A stretch of 64,000 nt of DNA from Megalonaias nervosa (GCA_016617855.1 JAECUM010003726.1:1-64000), one strand, 5' to 3'; shown: positions 1-10,254, counted from the stretch's first letter. Translations and numbers: made by a program. The notes: generated by a model from the sequence alone, not told the origin.

Positions 1-714
1 AAATCGGTTAACGATTATGTTAAGAAAACTGGTGATGTATTTACCGGTGACATTATTATGTCAAGAAGAAAAATTACATATCTTGGAGATCCAATCGCAG
101 ATACAGACTCAGCAACAAAAAAATACGTCGACGATAGGGAAATTCCAATAACGACTTCGTTAACGACAATCAATGACGGGATTGCTGCATTTAGAGCTGA
201 ATATTTTGCTCATGTACAAACATTTTTAAATTTTCGTAGAAATGTAAACAGAAATATTAATGACTTTTTTGGAACTCCACCAATTGTTGACATAAAACTT
301 ACCGACATTAAGATGAAAATCAACGATATTGTTAGTGGAATTCCTAATATCATTGAAAAAACGAATCTAGTAACAAAATTACTTGCTGGAGTGCCTCACA
401 AGCAGATCTTCAACGTAGTATACACAGTAGCATCAGGATTAGGAATATGGACACTGCAAGATAATAATCTCAAACACACCGCAGAAATTACTGGCGTATA
501 CAGGCTGTCTATATTTAGCATAGCAAAATTCAGTATATTTACTACATTTCCATGGCGTCATTCAATCGATACTTTTTCTGGAGTTGTATCCATCATAATA
601 AATAAAGATGCGGAAGAAACATTTCTGCTGGAAGCATCTGATAAAAATTTAACCAGAGCATTATATTGGTGGTGCTTGGAATTTGTATGTGAAACTCCTC
701 AATTAGTTACCTAG
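1..714 (+). CDS. Fibre-like (tail-fibre/adenovirus-fibre style) protein, 5' end outside window
   Basis: The frame is open from base 1, so the start codon is upstream. The first residues contain KKTGDVFTGDIIM, followed by a KKYVDD segment. This is the repeat style of phage tail fibres and of trimeric adenovirus-like fibre shafts, KxGDxMTGxIxM followed by ATKKYVD. A heptad-like segment spans roughly residues 35-115 and a beta-rich C-terminal domain follows. The same arrangement occurs in E4 (60842-61491), and an analogous longer protein occurs in E2 (17130-18388). Role inferred: a vertex spike that binds a cell surface. A small two-helix membrane protein follows after 9 nt. Its receptor is unknown. 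Confidence 0.68.
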   Translation, partial: KSVNDYVKKTGDVFTGDIIMSRRKITYLGDPIADTDSATKKYVDDREIPITTSLTTINDGIAAFRAEYFAHVQTFLNFRRNVNRNINDFFGTPPIVDIKLTDIKMKINDIVSGIPNIIEKTNLVTKLLAGVPHKQIFNVVYTVASGLGIWTLQDNNLKHTAEITGVYRLSIFSIAKFSIFTTFPWRHSIDTFSGVVSIIINKDAEETFLLEASDKNLTRALYWWCLEFVCETPQLVT

Positions 715-723
715 ATAAGTATA

Positions 724-1140
724 ATGAAGCAAGAGTCATATATCGACGTTCAACGTCACAGATACGCTCAAGTATGTGAGTGTCAAACCAAACTAAAAAA
801 TATCATCGACGATTACACGATAAAGGTAAAAAAATATCGGCGACGTATGGTTGTTATTGATATAATGGTATACTCGGTTTCTGCTGTTATTGCTGGAACT
901 GGATTATTACTATCAACAATAACGATGACAGCTCCTGCAGTTGTAACAATTATAGTTTCAACGGCAACAACATGTGCAGGTATTTTCAGTATTATCGCTA
1001 AGAAAATATCTACGTGTACAAATGATAAACTAAACGAGTATATAATGAAATTGCACACAGCAACAACCGCATGCACTAAATTATGCTCGTATATTTCAGC
1101 GTATCTCAGTGATGGTAAATATCCGATGAGGAGTTTGTAA
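724..1140 (+). CDS. Two-helix membrane protein next to fibre gene
   Basis: The product has 138 residues. A charged N-terminal segment ends in a KKYRRR cluster. Two hydrophobic stretches follow at about residues 44-66 and 68-90, then a KK stop-transfer and a polar tail with several Cys. It follows the fibre gene with a 9-nt gap. E2 has a gene of the same layout (15433-15801, two hydrophobic stretches after a YYRR cluster) on the same strand as its own fibre gene and downstream of it. This conserved link suggests a membrane-active or membrane-anchored partner of the fibre. I do not recognise a named family, and sequence identity between the two is low by eye. Confidence 0.6.
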   Translation: MKQESYIDVQRHRYAQVCECQTKLKNIIDDYTIKVKKYRRRMVVIDIMVYSVSAVIAGTGLLLSTITMTAPAVVTIIVSTATTCAGIFSIIAKKISTCTNDKLNEYIMKLHTATTACTKLCSYISAYLSDGKYPMRSL

Positions 1141-1226
1141 CGATAATGAAAACCTACGATGAAGCATTCATAATCGCTAGTGATAATAACGGAAAGATGG
1201 AGAATTAAATAATAACGATAATAATA

Positions 1227-2694
1227 ATGTCAGAGTCGCGCGAATTACTTCAGCAGATCGTAGCTAATACAACGCCGTCAAAAACTACTATGATATCATT
1301 AAGTTCAACCAGTCCTGAATTTAGCGTTAATTTTCCAACCGCAATTCCAGCAAAGGAAATAGCATTAGCGCAATTACGTGTTTATCATAGCTGGCCTAAT
1401 ATTAGATCAAAACCGTTTGGTGGACAACAACCAAATAATTCACTGGTATTTGCGAATAAAAATAAACCAGATGGAACACCTGATTGGCAAGTTGTTGGAA
1501 TTTAACGGGCAGTTATCAAATAGAACAGATTAATGATGAGTTCCAACGCAGAATTAAATCTATCACAGGGAAAGAATCTAAAATAGCGATCACTGTTCAT
1601 GAACCAACACTATCAGCGGTTATTGAAATAAATTCTTCTGATTACCTCGTAGATATTTATCAAAGTTCGATCAGATCAGTGTTAGGATGGCCTGAAGTCG
1701 CACCTGTTTATAATGGAGTTTCAGAACCAACTAAAGATGAGTTTAAAACGAGTGAAGAAAGATTCATTAAATATCCAGAATATCTAGAAGAATATCCATG
1801 GGATCGTATAACATTTCAATTTGATCCAAACGACGATATATATTACTTTACCGATTTTGATGGTAAAAGGATCCCCAAGATGATTAGATCAGCATTCAGT
1901 ATTATCGATAAACCAGAGGGGAGGGGGAATCGACATATTGTTGATGTAGGATTTATTAAACAGTTTTTAGATATTCTTAAACCTGAATACAATAAAACGT
2001 TTAATGATTTAAGAAATTTACTTATTTCATTATCACAACATTATAATGAAAGTGTAAAAATCAAATAATCGAGTCAATAAAACATTTAAATAGGATCTTA
2101 TTCGATTTATACATCGTCAATCGAAGTATTATAAACGTTGCGACTAATCTTAATGAAAATCCCTACACAAGTCCAAAATCTAAACAAATATTTCTTGATC
2201 ATTATAAAATAACAGAAAAAGATTTACAAACACTCATTATACCAGATTTAAATAACGCTAAAATGAAGAAATCATTAAATGATCTTATTGAAGAATATTA
2301 TCCGGGAGTAATTGAATCGTGGAGAAAAATAGCCCCACCACCGGTTATACTAAAACACAATAACAATCCCTTTGGTGACGGACGTCATATATCGCCAGGC
2401 ATTGTAAATATAACAACAACAATTGCAGTCAATCTGGTATGTGATGTTATTGAAGGTAGCTATCAGGTAGAACTTTCTAAGTCTAGCCAGGCTCAGCAAG
2501 GGTACATATTATTCAGTTTTAGCCCGTTGGTCCCTCCCGGCTCGTTAATTGTATCAGAGCCAATTAATCCCGTGTACCTGCGAGTTCATAATCCGTTATT
2601 ATCAAGGATACACTTTAAACTTACAGACCAAAGCAATCGCATTCTGGACACGAGAAACGAAGTACTAAATATAAACCTGTATGTGAAATCATAA
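1227..2694 (+). pseudogene. Minor capsid (penton-like jelly-roll) protein with two frameshifts
   Basis: About 489 codons are spread over three frames, with breaks near 1490 and 2066. The N-terminus (MSESRELLQQIV, then FSVNFPTAI) matches in style the start of the E2 counterpart at 20797-21513. The C-terminus contains PPGSLI followed by a KLTDQSNRILDTRNEVLNI block; E2 has PPGSLM and a QLTDQSGRQLDLNNEVVTY block. This end is typical of the penton/minor capsid protein of Polintons and adintoviruses. The E1 protein is much longer, with an extra middle of about 230 residues not seen in E2. Apart from the two shifts the reading frame is open, so decay is recent, or these are sequence errors. Confidence 0.66.
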
Positions 2695-3129
2695 TGCGTT
2701 ATTATAATACGTTTTTTATTATAACAAAAAAAAAATATCCGGATGTCTATAATACTATTCTTTTGTTTACATAAAATCCGTGCATAATCGAAATCTATTA
2801 TCTAGAAGGCTGTGGCTGCATATTGATTATTCCATAACAGCTGTGCGTAAAGTTATTTTAAGAACATCCGCTATATAACTAAATCAATATCCGCTGTTAC
2901 GGCTTACGCATAGACTCAATGTTATACAGAATTATATATATTTTTTGGAAACTAGAAATATAAAATTCCATTTTACACAGAAAAATGTGAGGTTTCAGTC
3001 CCTACGACACGATATATATCGTTTTTCGTTAATTATTTAGTGATCTATCTGTTTTCTGTAAGCATCGCTGTTAGTGAAGCAGCAGCAAATATTTTATATA
3101 TTACTTAAATCAACTGTATTATTGATAAG
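2695..3129. other. AT-rich non-coding spacer inside E1
   Basis: About 435 bases without a coding frame. There are short dispersed repeats such as ATATTGATT with its inverse AATCAATAT (near 2820 and 2883) and two GCGTAA/TTACGC words. Nothing forms a clean long hairpin by eye. Confidence 0.5.
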
Positions 3130-3870
3130 AGAACGATGGCCGAAATGGTAAGACGGTTGGACGTAGATCGAAGCTCTACAGACTCTCGCGTGTTCGAGTC
3201 TCCAAAAATGCTAAAGGTATTTATCTTGCATTTGGCGACTGATGCTATTTAATTGGGGGAACCCGGAGCATTTCCTCGAAATCCACAACAGACAAAATAC
3301 ACTCTCCTATCATACACCCTTGAGGTGTACCTTTTACACTCCCCGGGGTTTTGTATGGGGGGGGGGGAGAGTGTACAAAATCTGTTGGACGTAGACAAGA
3401 TTCCCTCGTCATCACCACTGTATATATTTCATGTGTCATCATTGTATATAACCATTATCATCATTGTATATAATCATATATCACCTTCATTATATATAAC
3501 CATCATCTTCATTGTATATAATCATAAATGTGACCTCTGAACTTGCTCGGATGTCAGAAGGCAACCGGGGAGTTCACAAAGGTCAAAATGTGCCGTCCGC
3601 AAAAATCAACATCATAACCATCTGTAAATATAATCATTGTTCATCAATCAGTTTATATGTGACCTCTGGTCCTATTAAGATGTTGTTTGACACCTTAGGG
3701 GATCACATGGGGTTTGTGTTTCGTCTTTCGGAATTTCCTCTGGTCCTACTAAGATGTTGTTTGACACCTTAGGGGATCACATGGGGATTAATTCAGAATG
3801 TTCCTGAACTTGTCAACATGTTATATGACAAGCTGGGAGTTCATATGGAGTTGTGTTGTGATATATGTTT
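3130..3870 (+). repeat. SINE-like insertion A: tRNA-like head plus hairpin-array body
   Basis: The head (about 3134-3205) has an A-box-like TGGCCGAAATGGT and a B-box GTTCGAGTC, the internal Pol III promoter of tRNA-derived SINEs. A 5-bp stem with a 7-nt loop sits where an anticodon arm would be. The body contains a large inverted repeat (TACACTCTCC near 3297, GGAGAGTGTA near 3365), then at least four short hairpins at 3539-3575, 3667-3705, 3741-3779 and 3806-3842. A second copy of the body with a different head lies in E2 at 31470-32050. It sits in a gap between E1 genes, so it is probably a later insertion. No target duplication was identified. Confidence 0.6.
3539..3842 (+). repeat. Array of four stem-loops with conserved ATGTTGTTTGACA-like loop
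   Basis: Each unit has the shape GAACT..CTAG - loop - CTAGG.AGTTC or a variant with compensating changes. The third unit is an almost exact copy of the second: the segment from 3664 is repeated about 74 bases later. The stems differ in sequence between units but stay paired, including G-T wobble pairs. Flanks CCTCTG upstream and CA(C/T)ATGGGG downstream are also conserved. Confidence 0.6.
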
Positions 3871-3917
3871 TGAAAAAAAAAATATTATTTTTATATTAAA
3901 TAAACACTTATTATATA

Positions 3918-4340
3918 ATGAATTTTGAAAATATCAATGTCATTGTTTCTGCAATTAAAAAATTACAACATAACGGTATCAATATATCTGATAATCTTAA
4001 TACTGAAAAGATTCTATGTGATTTTGACTCATTACAACAACGAAAGAACGAGAACAGATTCACGCTATCCGCTGATTACAGGTTTATGAAAGTTATCCAG
4101 CAAGGAATGTTAAAGTCACTGGCAACTGTCACTGATGATCAGGTAAAAATGTTTGTGCCTCTCTCAAACGCTATTGACAAAATCAAGCTAGAATTATCTC
4201 ATGGATACGAACAGAAAAAGATTATGAACTTTCGTATAAGACAGTTAAGAGAGCATTGTGAAAATACTAGTGAAAATGACAGCGACAATGATGGACCATT
4301 GACTGTGATAATAGCTAAACAAAATCCTTGGGAAAATTAA
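3918..4340 (+). CDS. Hypothetical E1 protein, acidic C-terminus
   Basis: The product has 140 residues and no recognised domain. It is largely predicted helical, with a charged tail (ENTSENDSDNDG) before a short C-terminal segment ending NPWEN. The frame is uninterrupted and starts 12 nt after a TTATTATATA sequence. It lies between the SINE-like insertion and the HNH endonuclease. In E2 the ORF at the comparable distance from the endonuclease is the N-terminal part of PolB, but I see no clear similarity between the two. Its role is unknown. Confidence 0.5.
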   Translation: MNFENINVIVSAIKKLQHNGINISDNLNTEKILCDFDSLQQRKNENRFTLSADYRFMKVIQQGMLKSLATVTDDQVKMFVPLSNAIDKIKLELSHGYEQKKIMNFRIRQLREHCENTSENDSDNDGPLTVIIAKQNPWEN

Positions 4341-4456
4341 CGTTTCAGTAGGTATCTCTCATGGATATGTTTCTGTAGATACCTCATATTGTATCCCAAC
4401 CATTATATTTCAGTAGGTATCAAGTAATCATTTGGTAACATTAAAAATACGGTAGA

Positions 4457-4948
4457 CTAAACGTATTGAAACCTAATTTTTTGTGTAAATCTTTTGGAAA
4501 AGGCAGATTTTTGTATATTTTCTGCCGCGTATTGTACTGAAGGTGGTGCTATGTCAAAATATTTGGCAGCAGAATAAATCGACTTGAACACAATTTCTTC
4601 ACCATCTGCATTTACAGATTTAACAGGTTTTGCAAATCGTGCGCCGCCAGTGTTTCCAAACTTACAGTTTTCACTTTGCGTGATAATACGTAGATTTCCA
4701 AGTGAATTGTCAAGTTTATTGCCGTTGATGTGATCCACCACATACCCATCTTTGATCAATCCAAAATAACACTCGATCACAAATCTATGTGATCGATAAT
4801 TTTTATTTCCTTTGGTATTAAACGCAAGATAACCAGTTTTGGTAATACTACCGACTGGTTTTTTCAATCTGCAGTTTCTAATCACACCTTCTCGAGATGC
4901 TTCATAATTAGTGATGATTGGATGTGACACAAACCCATTTTGTTCCAT
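4457..4948 (-). CDS. HNH homing-type endonuclease with NUMOD domains
   Basis: The frame of 163 residues is intact. The N-terminal third resembles NUMOD4, the DNA-recognition module of phage and organelle homing endonucleases. The HNH core is VVDHINGNKLDNSLGNL at about residues 90-106, with the catalytic His in DHI and the metal-binding Asn in NLRI. Downstream, SIYSAAKYFDIAPPSV has the NUMOD1 helix-turn-helix pattern. A homologue occupies the same position in E2 (26953-27766), also minus strand and just upstream of the polymerase gene. Function inferred: site-specific nicking or cleavage that spreads the gene, or domestication for element replication. The open frame in a decayed element is notable. 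Confidence 0.82.
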   Translation of the reverse strand: MEQNGFVSHPIITNYEASREGVIRNCRLKKPVGSITKTGYLAFNTKGNKNYRSHRFVIECYFGLIKDGYVVDHINGNKLDNSLGNLRIITQSENCKFGNTGGARFAKPVKSVNADGEEIVFKSIYSAAKYFDIAPPSVQYAAENIQKSAFSKRFTQKIRFQYV

Positions 4949-4961
4949 TTATATATAATAT

Positions 4962-5272
4962 TTATTTGTTTAAATCATTGTTTTTTGAAAATCTAGCCAA
5001 ATAATCTTCTTCGGTTTTTATAGGAGAGTCAGCGTTATATTTTTTATCATAATATCGTTTCAACTCTCTGTGCTTTTTACCACCGCATTGCGCGCACAAT
5101 TGAGTTTTCCTCGCACTCCAGCACTACACACAATACACGGTTTTGGTCCTAGACTTCCATTTCTGACACATTGCATATGATAACTACAGTATTCAGTCAC
5201 GCATGTTCTGTTACACGGAGACGTATAACCGATTTTTAACCAGTGGCATTGATTTGGTTGAATCATATACAA
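4962..5272 (-). pseudogene. Cys-rich small protein with one frameshift
   Basis: The N-terminal 55 residues contain eight Cys, including NRTCVTEYCSYHMQC and PCIVC, which suggests one or two zinc-binding knuckles. A shift near 5095 moves the frame. In the second frame a further CAQC pair is followed by a charged tail to a TAA at 4962-4964. It ends 14 nt before the HNH gene on the same strand and could be co-transcribed with it. It diverges from the polymerase gene, with 44 nt between the two start codons. The family is not recognised. Confidence 0.5.
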
Positions 5273-5316
5273 AAAGATTAATGTTCAATTAAATATATAC
5301 TTGCCTTAATTATAAT

Positions 5317-7440
5317 ATGGAAGAATTATCCGCGATTGAACCCTACGCAACCAGATTCGATCTTGACAGACTATCAGAATATAAACTTAGTATTTCGATG
5401 CAAGATCTGGCATTAACGGATGAGTATGTAACCGAACGTATTCGTGAGGCCAAGAAGGAATTTCGTGACGATGGTGCAGTTCATGCATGGTCAACTTTCA
5501 GGATAGGACATATCGTTAATATGATGAATGACAAACGAGGAAAAGTAATTATTAATCACCTTGATAATCAAAATTATTTCATTTTAATAAAGTTTATTGT
5601 AGAGACAGATGATGATATCTGGATTATTCGTGATAAGCGTGATCCAGTCCGTGTGCAGTCCGGGGGTAATATTGTTTTCTTAAATAACAGATCCAAACCT
5701 GGAATACTTACTGGCATTGATAAACCGTATTATGAGAAATCGTACCCTGTAACTGTGGTTGTCTATGGAATATTTCCGCTGAATGATAAACCTAATATTG
5801 CAGATCTCAAGCCAATGAAAATATCAAGAATAAACTGTGTAGCTGAACGAGTTACAGAACATTTTACAAACGCGATACGTGGTAATGGTTTAACTGATTT
5901 AAGACGTAAAAAAATAAATGACTGGGCAGAATCGGTTAAAGATACCGGAGCGTCTATCAAAGATGTCGCTGAGCTAGAAAAGAAATTAAGATTTCCAATA
6001 ACAGTAAAAACATTAACCGGAGAGATTTTGTACAAACCGAAGTATACAAAAAATGGAACTCCGATAGATATTATTGATCATAACGCGCACGCATTGACTG
6101 CTGCTGTAACGATATTCCCACGAGATAGAACGGTTAAATTTTATGACAGTGATATTTTTGATTTTATTAAAAATATTAGTAAAACCGATCCTGTTTCTGT
6201 TTGGTTATTTCAGAGTTCTGAGTATAATCATTATGATCAATTTGTACGACCTAATGGTGATATTTATCGTACAGAATCTTTCCATGAGGAAATGGAACAT
6301 CTTGCGCAACGCCTTTGGCGTGACTATACACCTGATGATGTCATAGCTAAACAATTATTGAATAACTGTTTTACTGTTCCGCCAGTCGCTGCTCATTTTG
6401 CTCAGGAGAGAAATTCATGGAAAACGACACGATCGGAATTCCTTGAAGATGTAAAGAAAAGTTGTATAGAATATGGGCACGGTGGATTATGGAACACCAA
6501 ATACGATTACAATGATGTTATCTCGGTTGATATGATAGCGTGTTATCCTGGGAGTTTTCTTGGATATGGAACATGTTCTAAATATTTTAAGAGATTCGGA
6601 CATCCTACACATGACATGACCAAGGTTGCGATAAACGGACCATTACCAGATTTTGACTTAACAGGATTTGCTCACGTAGAATCATTCGAGTTTAGAGAAG
6701 ATCTCCATGCGATTACTTATGCTTGGTTCGGAAGACATTTTTCAGAGCGACGTTGGGTTCCGATAGTATTATTGCGATATATGCTTGATGCTGGATTTTT
6801 AATATCGTTGAGAGTAACTGAAGCGATTATATCATATAGTTCACAGAAGCAAGTTTGGTTGCCAGAACCGGACAGATTTAATATCGATGATACCAGAAAA
6901 GAATTCCCTGATATTGATGAAGATCATGTCATTAAAATAAATAAATGCAGGAACGAGTACGATGAAAAACTTACAAAAGATCTCGGCAGAAAAATAATCG
7001 GTAAGTTTACTCAAGGAGGATCACATGATCATAAACGAACGTGTACAAGATTGATTATGGACGATACTGAACTAGATTTTATAATCGCTGATACGATGGA
7101 GAAAAACACATTTATAAACAGATGTAATGCTTATTTATCAGATGGAACAAAACTAGGTACCATTGTGAGCTATACTGATGGCAAGTCACCGCAGTTTACT
7201 CATTTAAGATCTTCGATGTTAGCGTACGTTTCGATAAATCTACTATCGATGATAAATAAATTTCCTCGTTACGCTGTCAGAGTCGCTACGGATTCATTTT
7301 ATGTACACAAAAAATATAAAGATTTATTAAAACTCGGTAATGGTGAATGGGGGACATGGAGGATAAAACAAGAAAATATACTTAGTTATTCCGAATCTGC
7401 CGATGTTGAAATTGCGGAGACATATTACAAAATAATAATC
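5317..7440 (+). CDS. Divergent family-B-like DNA polymerase
   Basis: About 708 codons are open before the frame shifts into the helicase. Three palm motifs are visible in order. Motif A is like VDMIACYPGSF near residue 407 (canonical DxxSLYPS). The motif B region is like KIIGKFTQGG near 562, and motif C is like RVATDSFYVHK near 655 (canonical YxDTDS, here ATDS). Between B and C, an LRSSMLAYVSINLL helix matches PolB fingers/palm topology. The first 350 residues match no exonuclease or protein-primed pattern that I recognise. This is clearly a different lineage from the canonical PolB of E2 (27841-30677). I know similar hypothetical proteins from fungal and cnidarian genomes only by general impression. 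Role: element replication. Confidence 0.62.
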
Positions 7441-8756
7441 AAATATCAAAGTCATCGGCACCATCTGTGTATGATCCTGTATCTAGACATAAAACCGTTT
7501 ATCTTAATGGGTGTGGTGGTTCAGGTAAAACAACTCGTGCGATTAATTTATTTATAAATAATATCTCAGATATGATTGTTTTAACACCGACGCACAAACT
7601 TGCTAGAGAAATAAAGCAACGAGGAGTAAAATCATGTACATATCACAGTTTCTTTAGATGGTGCGGAGATACATGGACTCCATCGCGGATGGTTGAAAAA
7701 TATATACCTAGGTATATCATTTGGGACGAGATATGCACGGTGTCGTTAGAAACACTAAAAACATTTCTTGAATGGTTGTTATTGAAGAATACTGCTGTGA
7801 TTATGTGTGGCGATAATGGTCAACCACCACCCTTTGTTGGACAGTCTCCACATGAATGGTTGAAAACATTTGTAGATTATTATGAAGAAATAAATGATGA
7901 CCATAGAGCTATTGATGAACCGCTAAAAGAGCTTTAAAGATTAATCAGACTTCAGCCAGATCAAATACAATGCGAGATTCTGCGTAAAGTAATTGCAGAA
8001 ACTTCTATGAATGATTTTTGGATTTTATGGAGACCTGCTGATTTGATAGTCGCCAGTAGAAAGATAGTTCGTGATGAACTACAAAAGAAATTATTTATGT
8101 TACATAAAGAAAAGTTTCCGGATCTACATGTACCTTTGTGTTATCGCCCAGCAGATACTCGACGACAAAATATTGAAGTTGAAATACCAGGTGCCTTGGT
8201 TCCACCGAGGGTACAGAATCTTGTCTTGAATGATATCGTGTTGGTTGTTGTTGATGTTGTTGAGAGCGCGCTGAACATGGATAAATCGCCATGGACGTTA
8301 GGATACGCTATAACAATTCACTCGTCACAGGGATTAACTATAACTGATACTAGAATCTGGATTGTAGATGATCGTATTGAATGGTCAAATTTAGTCTATC
8401 TCGCCGTATCTCGAGTCAGGAGAATATCGCAGCTGCGTAGGGTTATTGTAGCTTACGTAATAACTGAAGAAATAACTAACAATGTCGATATCAATAAAAA
8501 ATTAGTCAGCTATAAACAGTGTGACAAAAAAAATAAGCGTGACTTTGATCTTGATGCTGAATTTATTATAAAACTAAAACAACAACAGAATAATCATTGC
8601 GTAAGTTGCAACTGTAATATGTCATGGCAGTGTTTTAATCCAAGACAATTTACCGTAGACAGAATTAATAGTGATCTCGGTCATACACGTGATAATGTGA
8701 TGTTGACCTGTCTTGAGTGTAATCGACGTCGAGGCTCTGGACGTTTACAAAATTGA
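7441..8756 (+). pseudogene. SF1 (Pif1/RecD-like) helicase with C-terminal HNH, probably fused to the polymerase
   Basis: Walker A is GCGGSGKTT at about 7510. Walker B is IIWDEI, and motif III is like CGDNGQPPP. Motif V/VI-like segments are GYAITIHSSQG and YLAVSRVRR. After the helicase comes HCVSCNCNMSW, then VDRINSDLGHTRDNV and TCLECNRRRG, an HNH/endonuclease-VII-like zinc-nuclease fold. One in-frame TAA at 7935-7937 interrupts it; both sides are in the same frame. Coding similarity begins before the polymerase frame stops at 7557, and there is no clear helicase start codon. A single frame change near 7440 therefore separates two parts of what was probably one polypeptide. It converges on and overlaps the integrase 3' end by 12 nt. 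Confidence 0.7.
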
Positions 8757-9723
8757 GTTTGGTGGTAATTGCGTATCCTCAGGAATTATTTGCCATTGTT
8801 CACGTACAAAACCACGTTGAGGGGCTGTAGAATCTAGTCTGTATATTGGAGGTCTACCAGTGGATCTTACCACGCTAGAAATTTTATGTGTAGTCACGCT
8901 CCAGATAGGATCGGTTGCTCTTTTTTTTACCACCTTCAAGTTCGCCAGGTTCATATAAATATCTAACTGTAACATTACTTAATACTGGTTGAGGTTGTTG
9001 TCCGTTATAGCTAGGGGGTATATATATTTTTTTTTTGATTGCATTAGAAGGTTTCATGGAAGTTGCACGAGTAATTTCATTATTCAACGCAGCTATCACA
9101 CTCGGTAATCTTGCAACCCATTCACGAGATCTATCTTTGAGGTCAGTAGATATTTCCTTTGCATATTGATATCCGAATAACCGCTCGGCAAGTGTTCTAT
9201 TAAATCGTTCAACGATTGCCCGATCACGATGAATTTCAGTATGTCCTCGTCTGATTTTAACGTTATGTTTCTTCATCAACGATGATACTACTCCAAGAAA
9301 CTCTTTACCAGGATCAACTTGTAATAACCGTGGCCATCGTAGACCACCACGTTGATAAATGCGCTCAAACGCAGATGCAACTTCAGATGCTGTTTTTGTT
9401 GATAGCGGCTCCGCTTCTTTGTATCTACTCGCAACGTCAACAACAGTCAATGCGTATTTGTACGTGCGTGATTTTCGTCCACGTGTTTTAACAGTATCAT
9501 GTGGTAAAAACAGTATATCCGCTTGATGAACTTCATTAGGAACGCTAACATCAAAATGCGCATACTGAATTCTTTTAGGTGGACTTAGGAAGATTTGCCA
9601 TATTACCTGTCGTGCTAACCATGATGCAGCAACATCACGTGAAACTTTTGCTGCTTCGGCGAGTTTACTAATCGCTGCTTTACCTCTCCAGAATCCTCTC
9701 GGGGAATAATAAACAGATTCCAT
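8745..9723 (-). pseudogene. Retroviral-type integrase (rve), E1 family, one frameshift
   Basis: The catalytic triad is present: Asp in HQADILFLP, Asp in LQVDPGKEF and Glu in AIVERFNRTL, a DDE core of the retroviral/Polinton integrase family. The N-terminal region (MESVYYSPRGFWRGKAAI) is shared with E4 at 62129. The frame shifts at an A/T run near 8930, and the C-terminal part continues to a stop at 8745-8747. No chromodomain is visible, unlike the E2 and E3 integrases. Role: joining of linear element DNA to the host chromosome with a short target duplication. It ends against the helicase gene and starts 17 nt from the PLA2 gene's stop codon. Confidence 0.85.
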
Positions 9724-9739
9724 TATGATAGTTATATAA

Positions 9740-10242
9740 TTAATTGCCAGCCCCTAGCACTAGTTTACCTTTCATAGCAGTTTTTACTAGAAACTAGCGA
9801 GAGATTCTCTGAGAGATTTATTAGGTATAGAATTTAACGCGTGAATCAGTTTCACATCTGCGAGATGTCGTTGTTGCAAATCTTTACTTTTATACGCGAC
9901 ATCATGAACGTGACACGCTTGATCAATCTTATTTACTGGATACTCTCCTGGTTTTGGTTGATCTTGGTTATCGAGTCGGATATCAAGTCGAGTTCCTGGA
10001 CCACAATAATTATATCCGGGTAAATGTTTCTCACCCTGATATTTAGCCCATGGAGTTCCTGGTAATTTTCCTAACGAAGCAGCGATATCACCCCCACCTG
10101 TCTTTGATGAAATAAATTTATATTTCTTGGTGCCACATTTCACACACTTACCTGTAAATGCTCGTCTTTTATTTTTTGTTGTTATTGTCGTTAATTCAGT
10201 AGTATCGGTAGGTGCTCTGCATCGAACACAATATAGAATCAT
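9740..10242 (-). pseudogene. Zinc-ribbon + parvovirus-type phospholipase A2 protein
   Basis: The start is taken at 10242 (MILYCVRCRAP), matching the start of the E4 copy and giving a 12-nt divergent gap to the ATPase start codon. CVRC and CVKC form a zinc ribbon (residues 4-35). A PLA2 core follows with calcium-loop YCGPGT and catalytic HVHDVAY, as in parvovirus VP1 and other Polinton proteins. The frame stops early at 9787 because one base is missing relative to E4; the alternate frame continues to LGAGN and a stop at 9740. Role inferred from parvoviruses: membrane breach during entry. Confidence 0.75.
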
Positions 10243-10254
10243 ATTATTTATTAT

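Noticed and set aside
2820..2910. Possible long hairpin in the E1 spacer
   Set aside because: The inverted words occur in an order that cannot form one continuous stem.
3134..3205. Possible functional tRNA gene
   Set aside because: A and B boxes are present but the T-arm and acceptor stems do not pair and position 33 is not T. It leads straight into a dispersed repeat body, so it is a SINE head.
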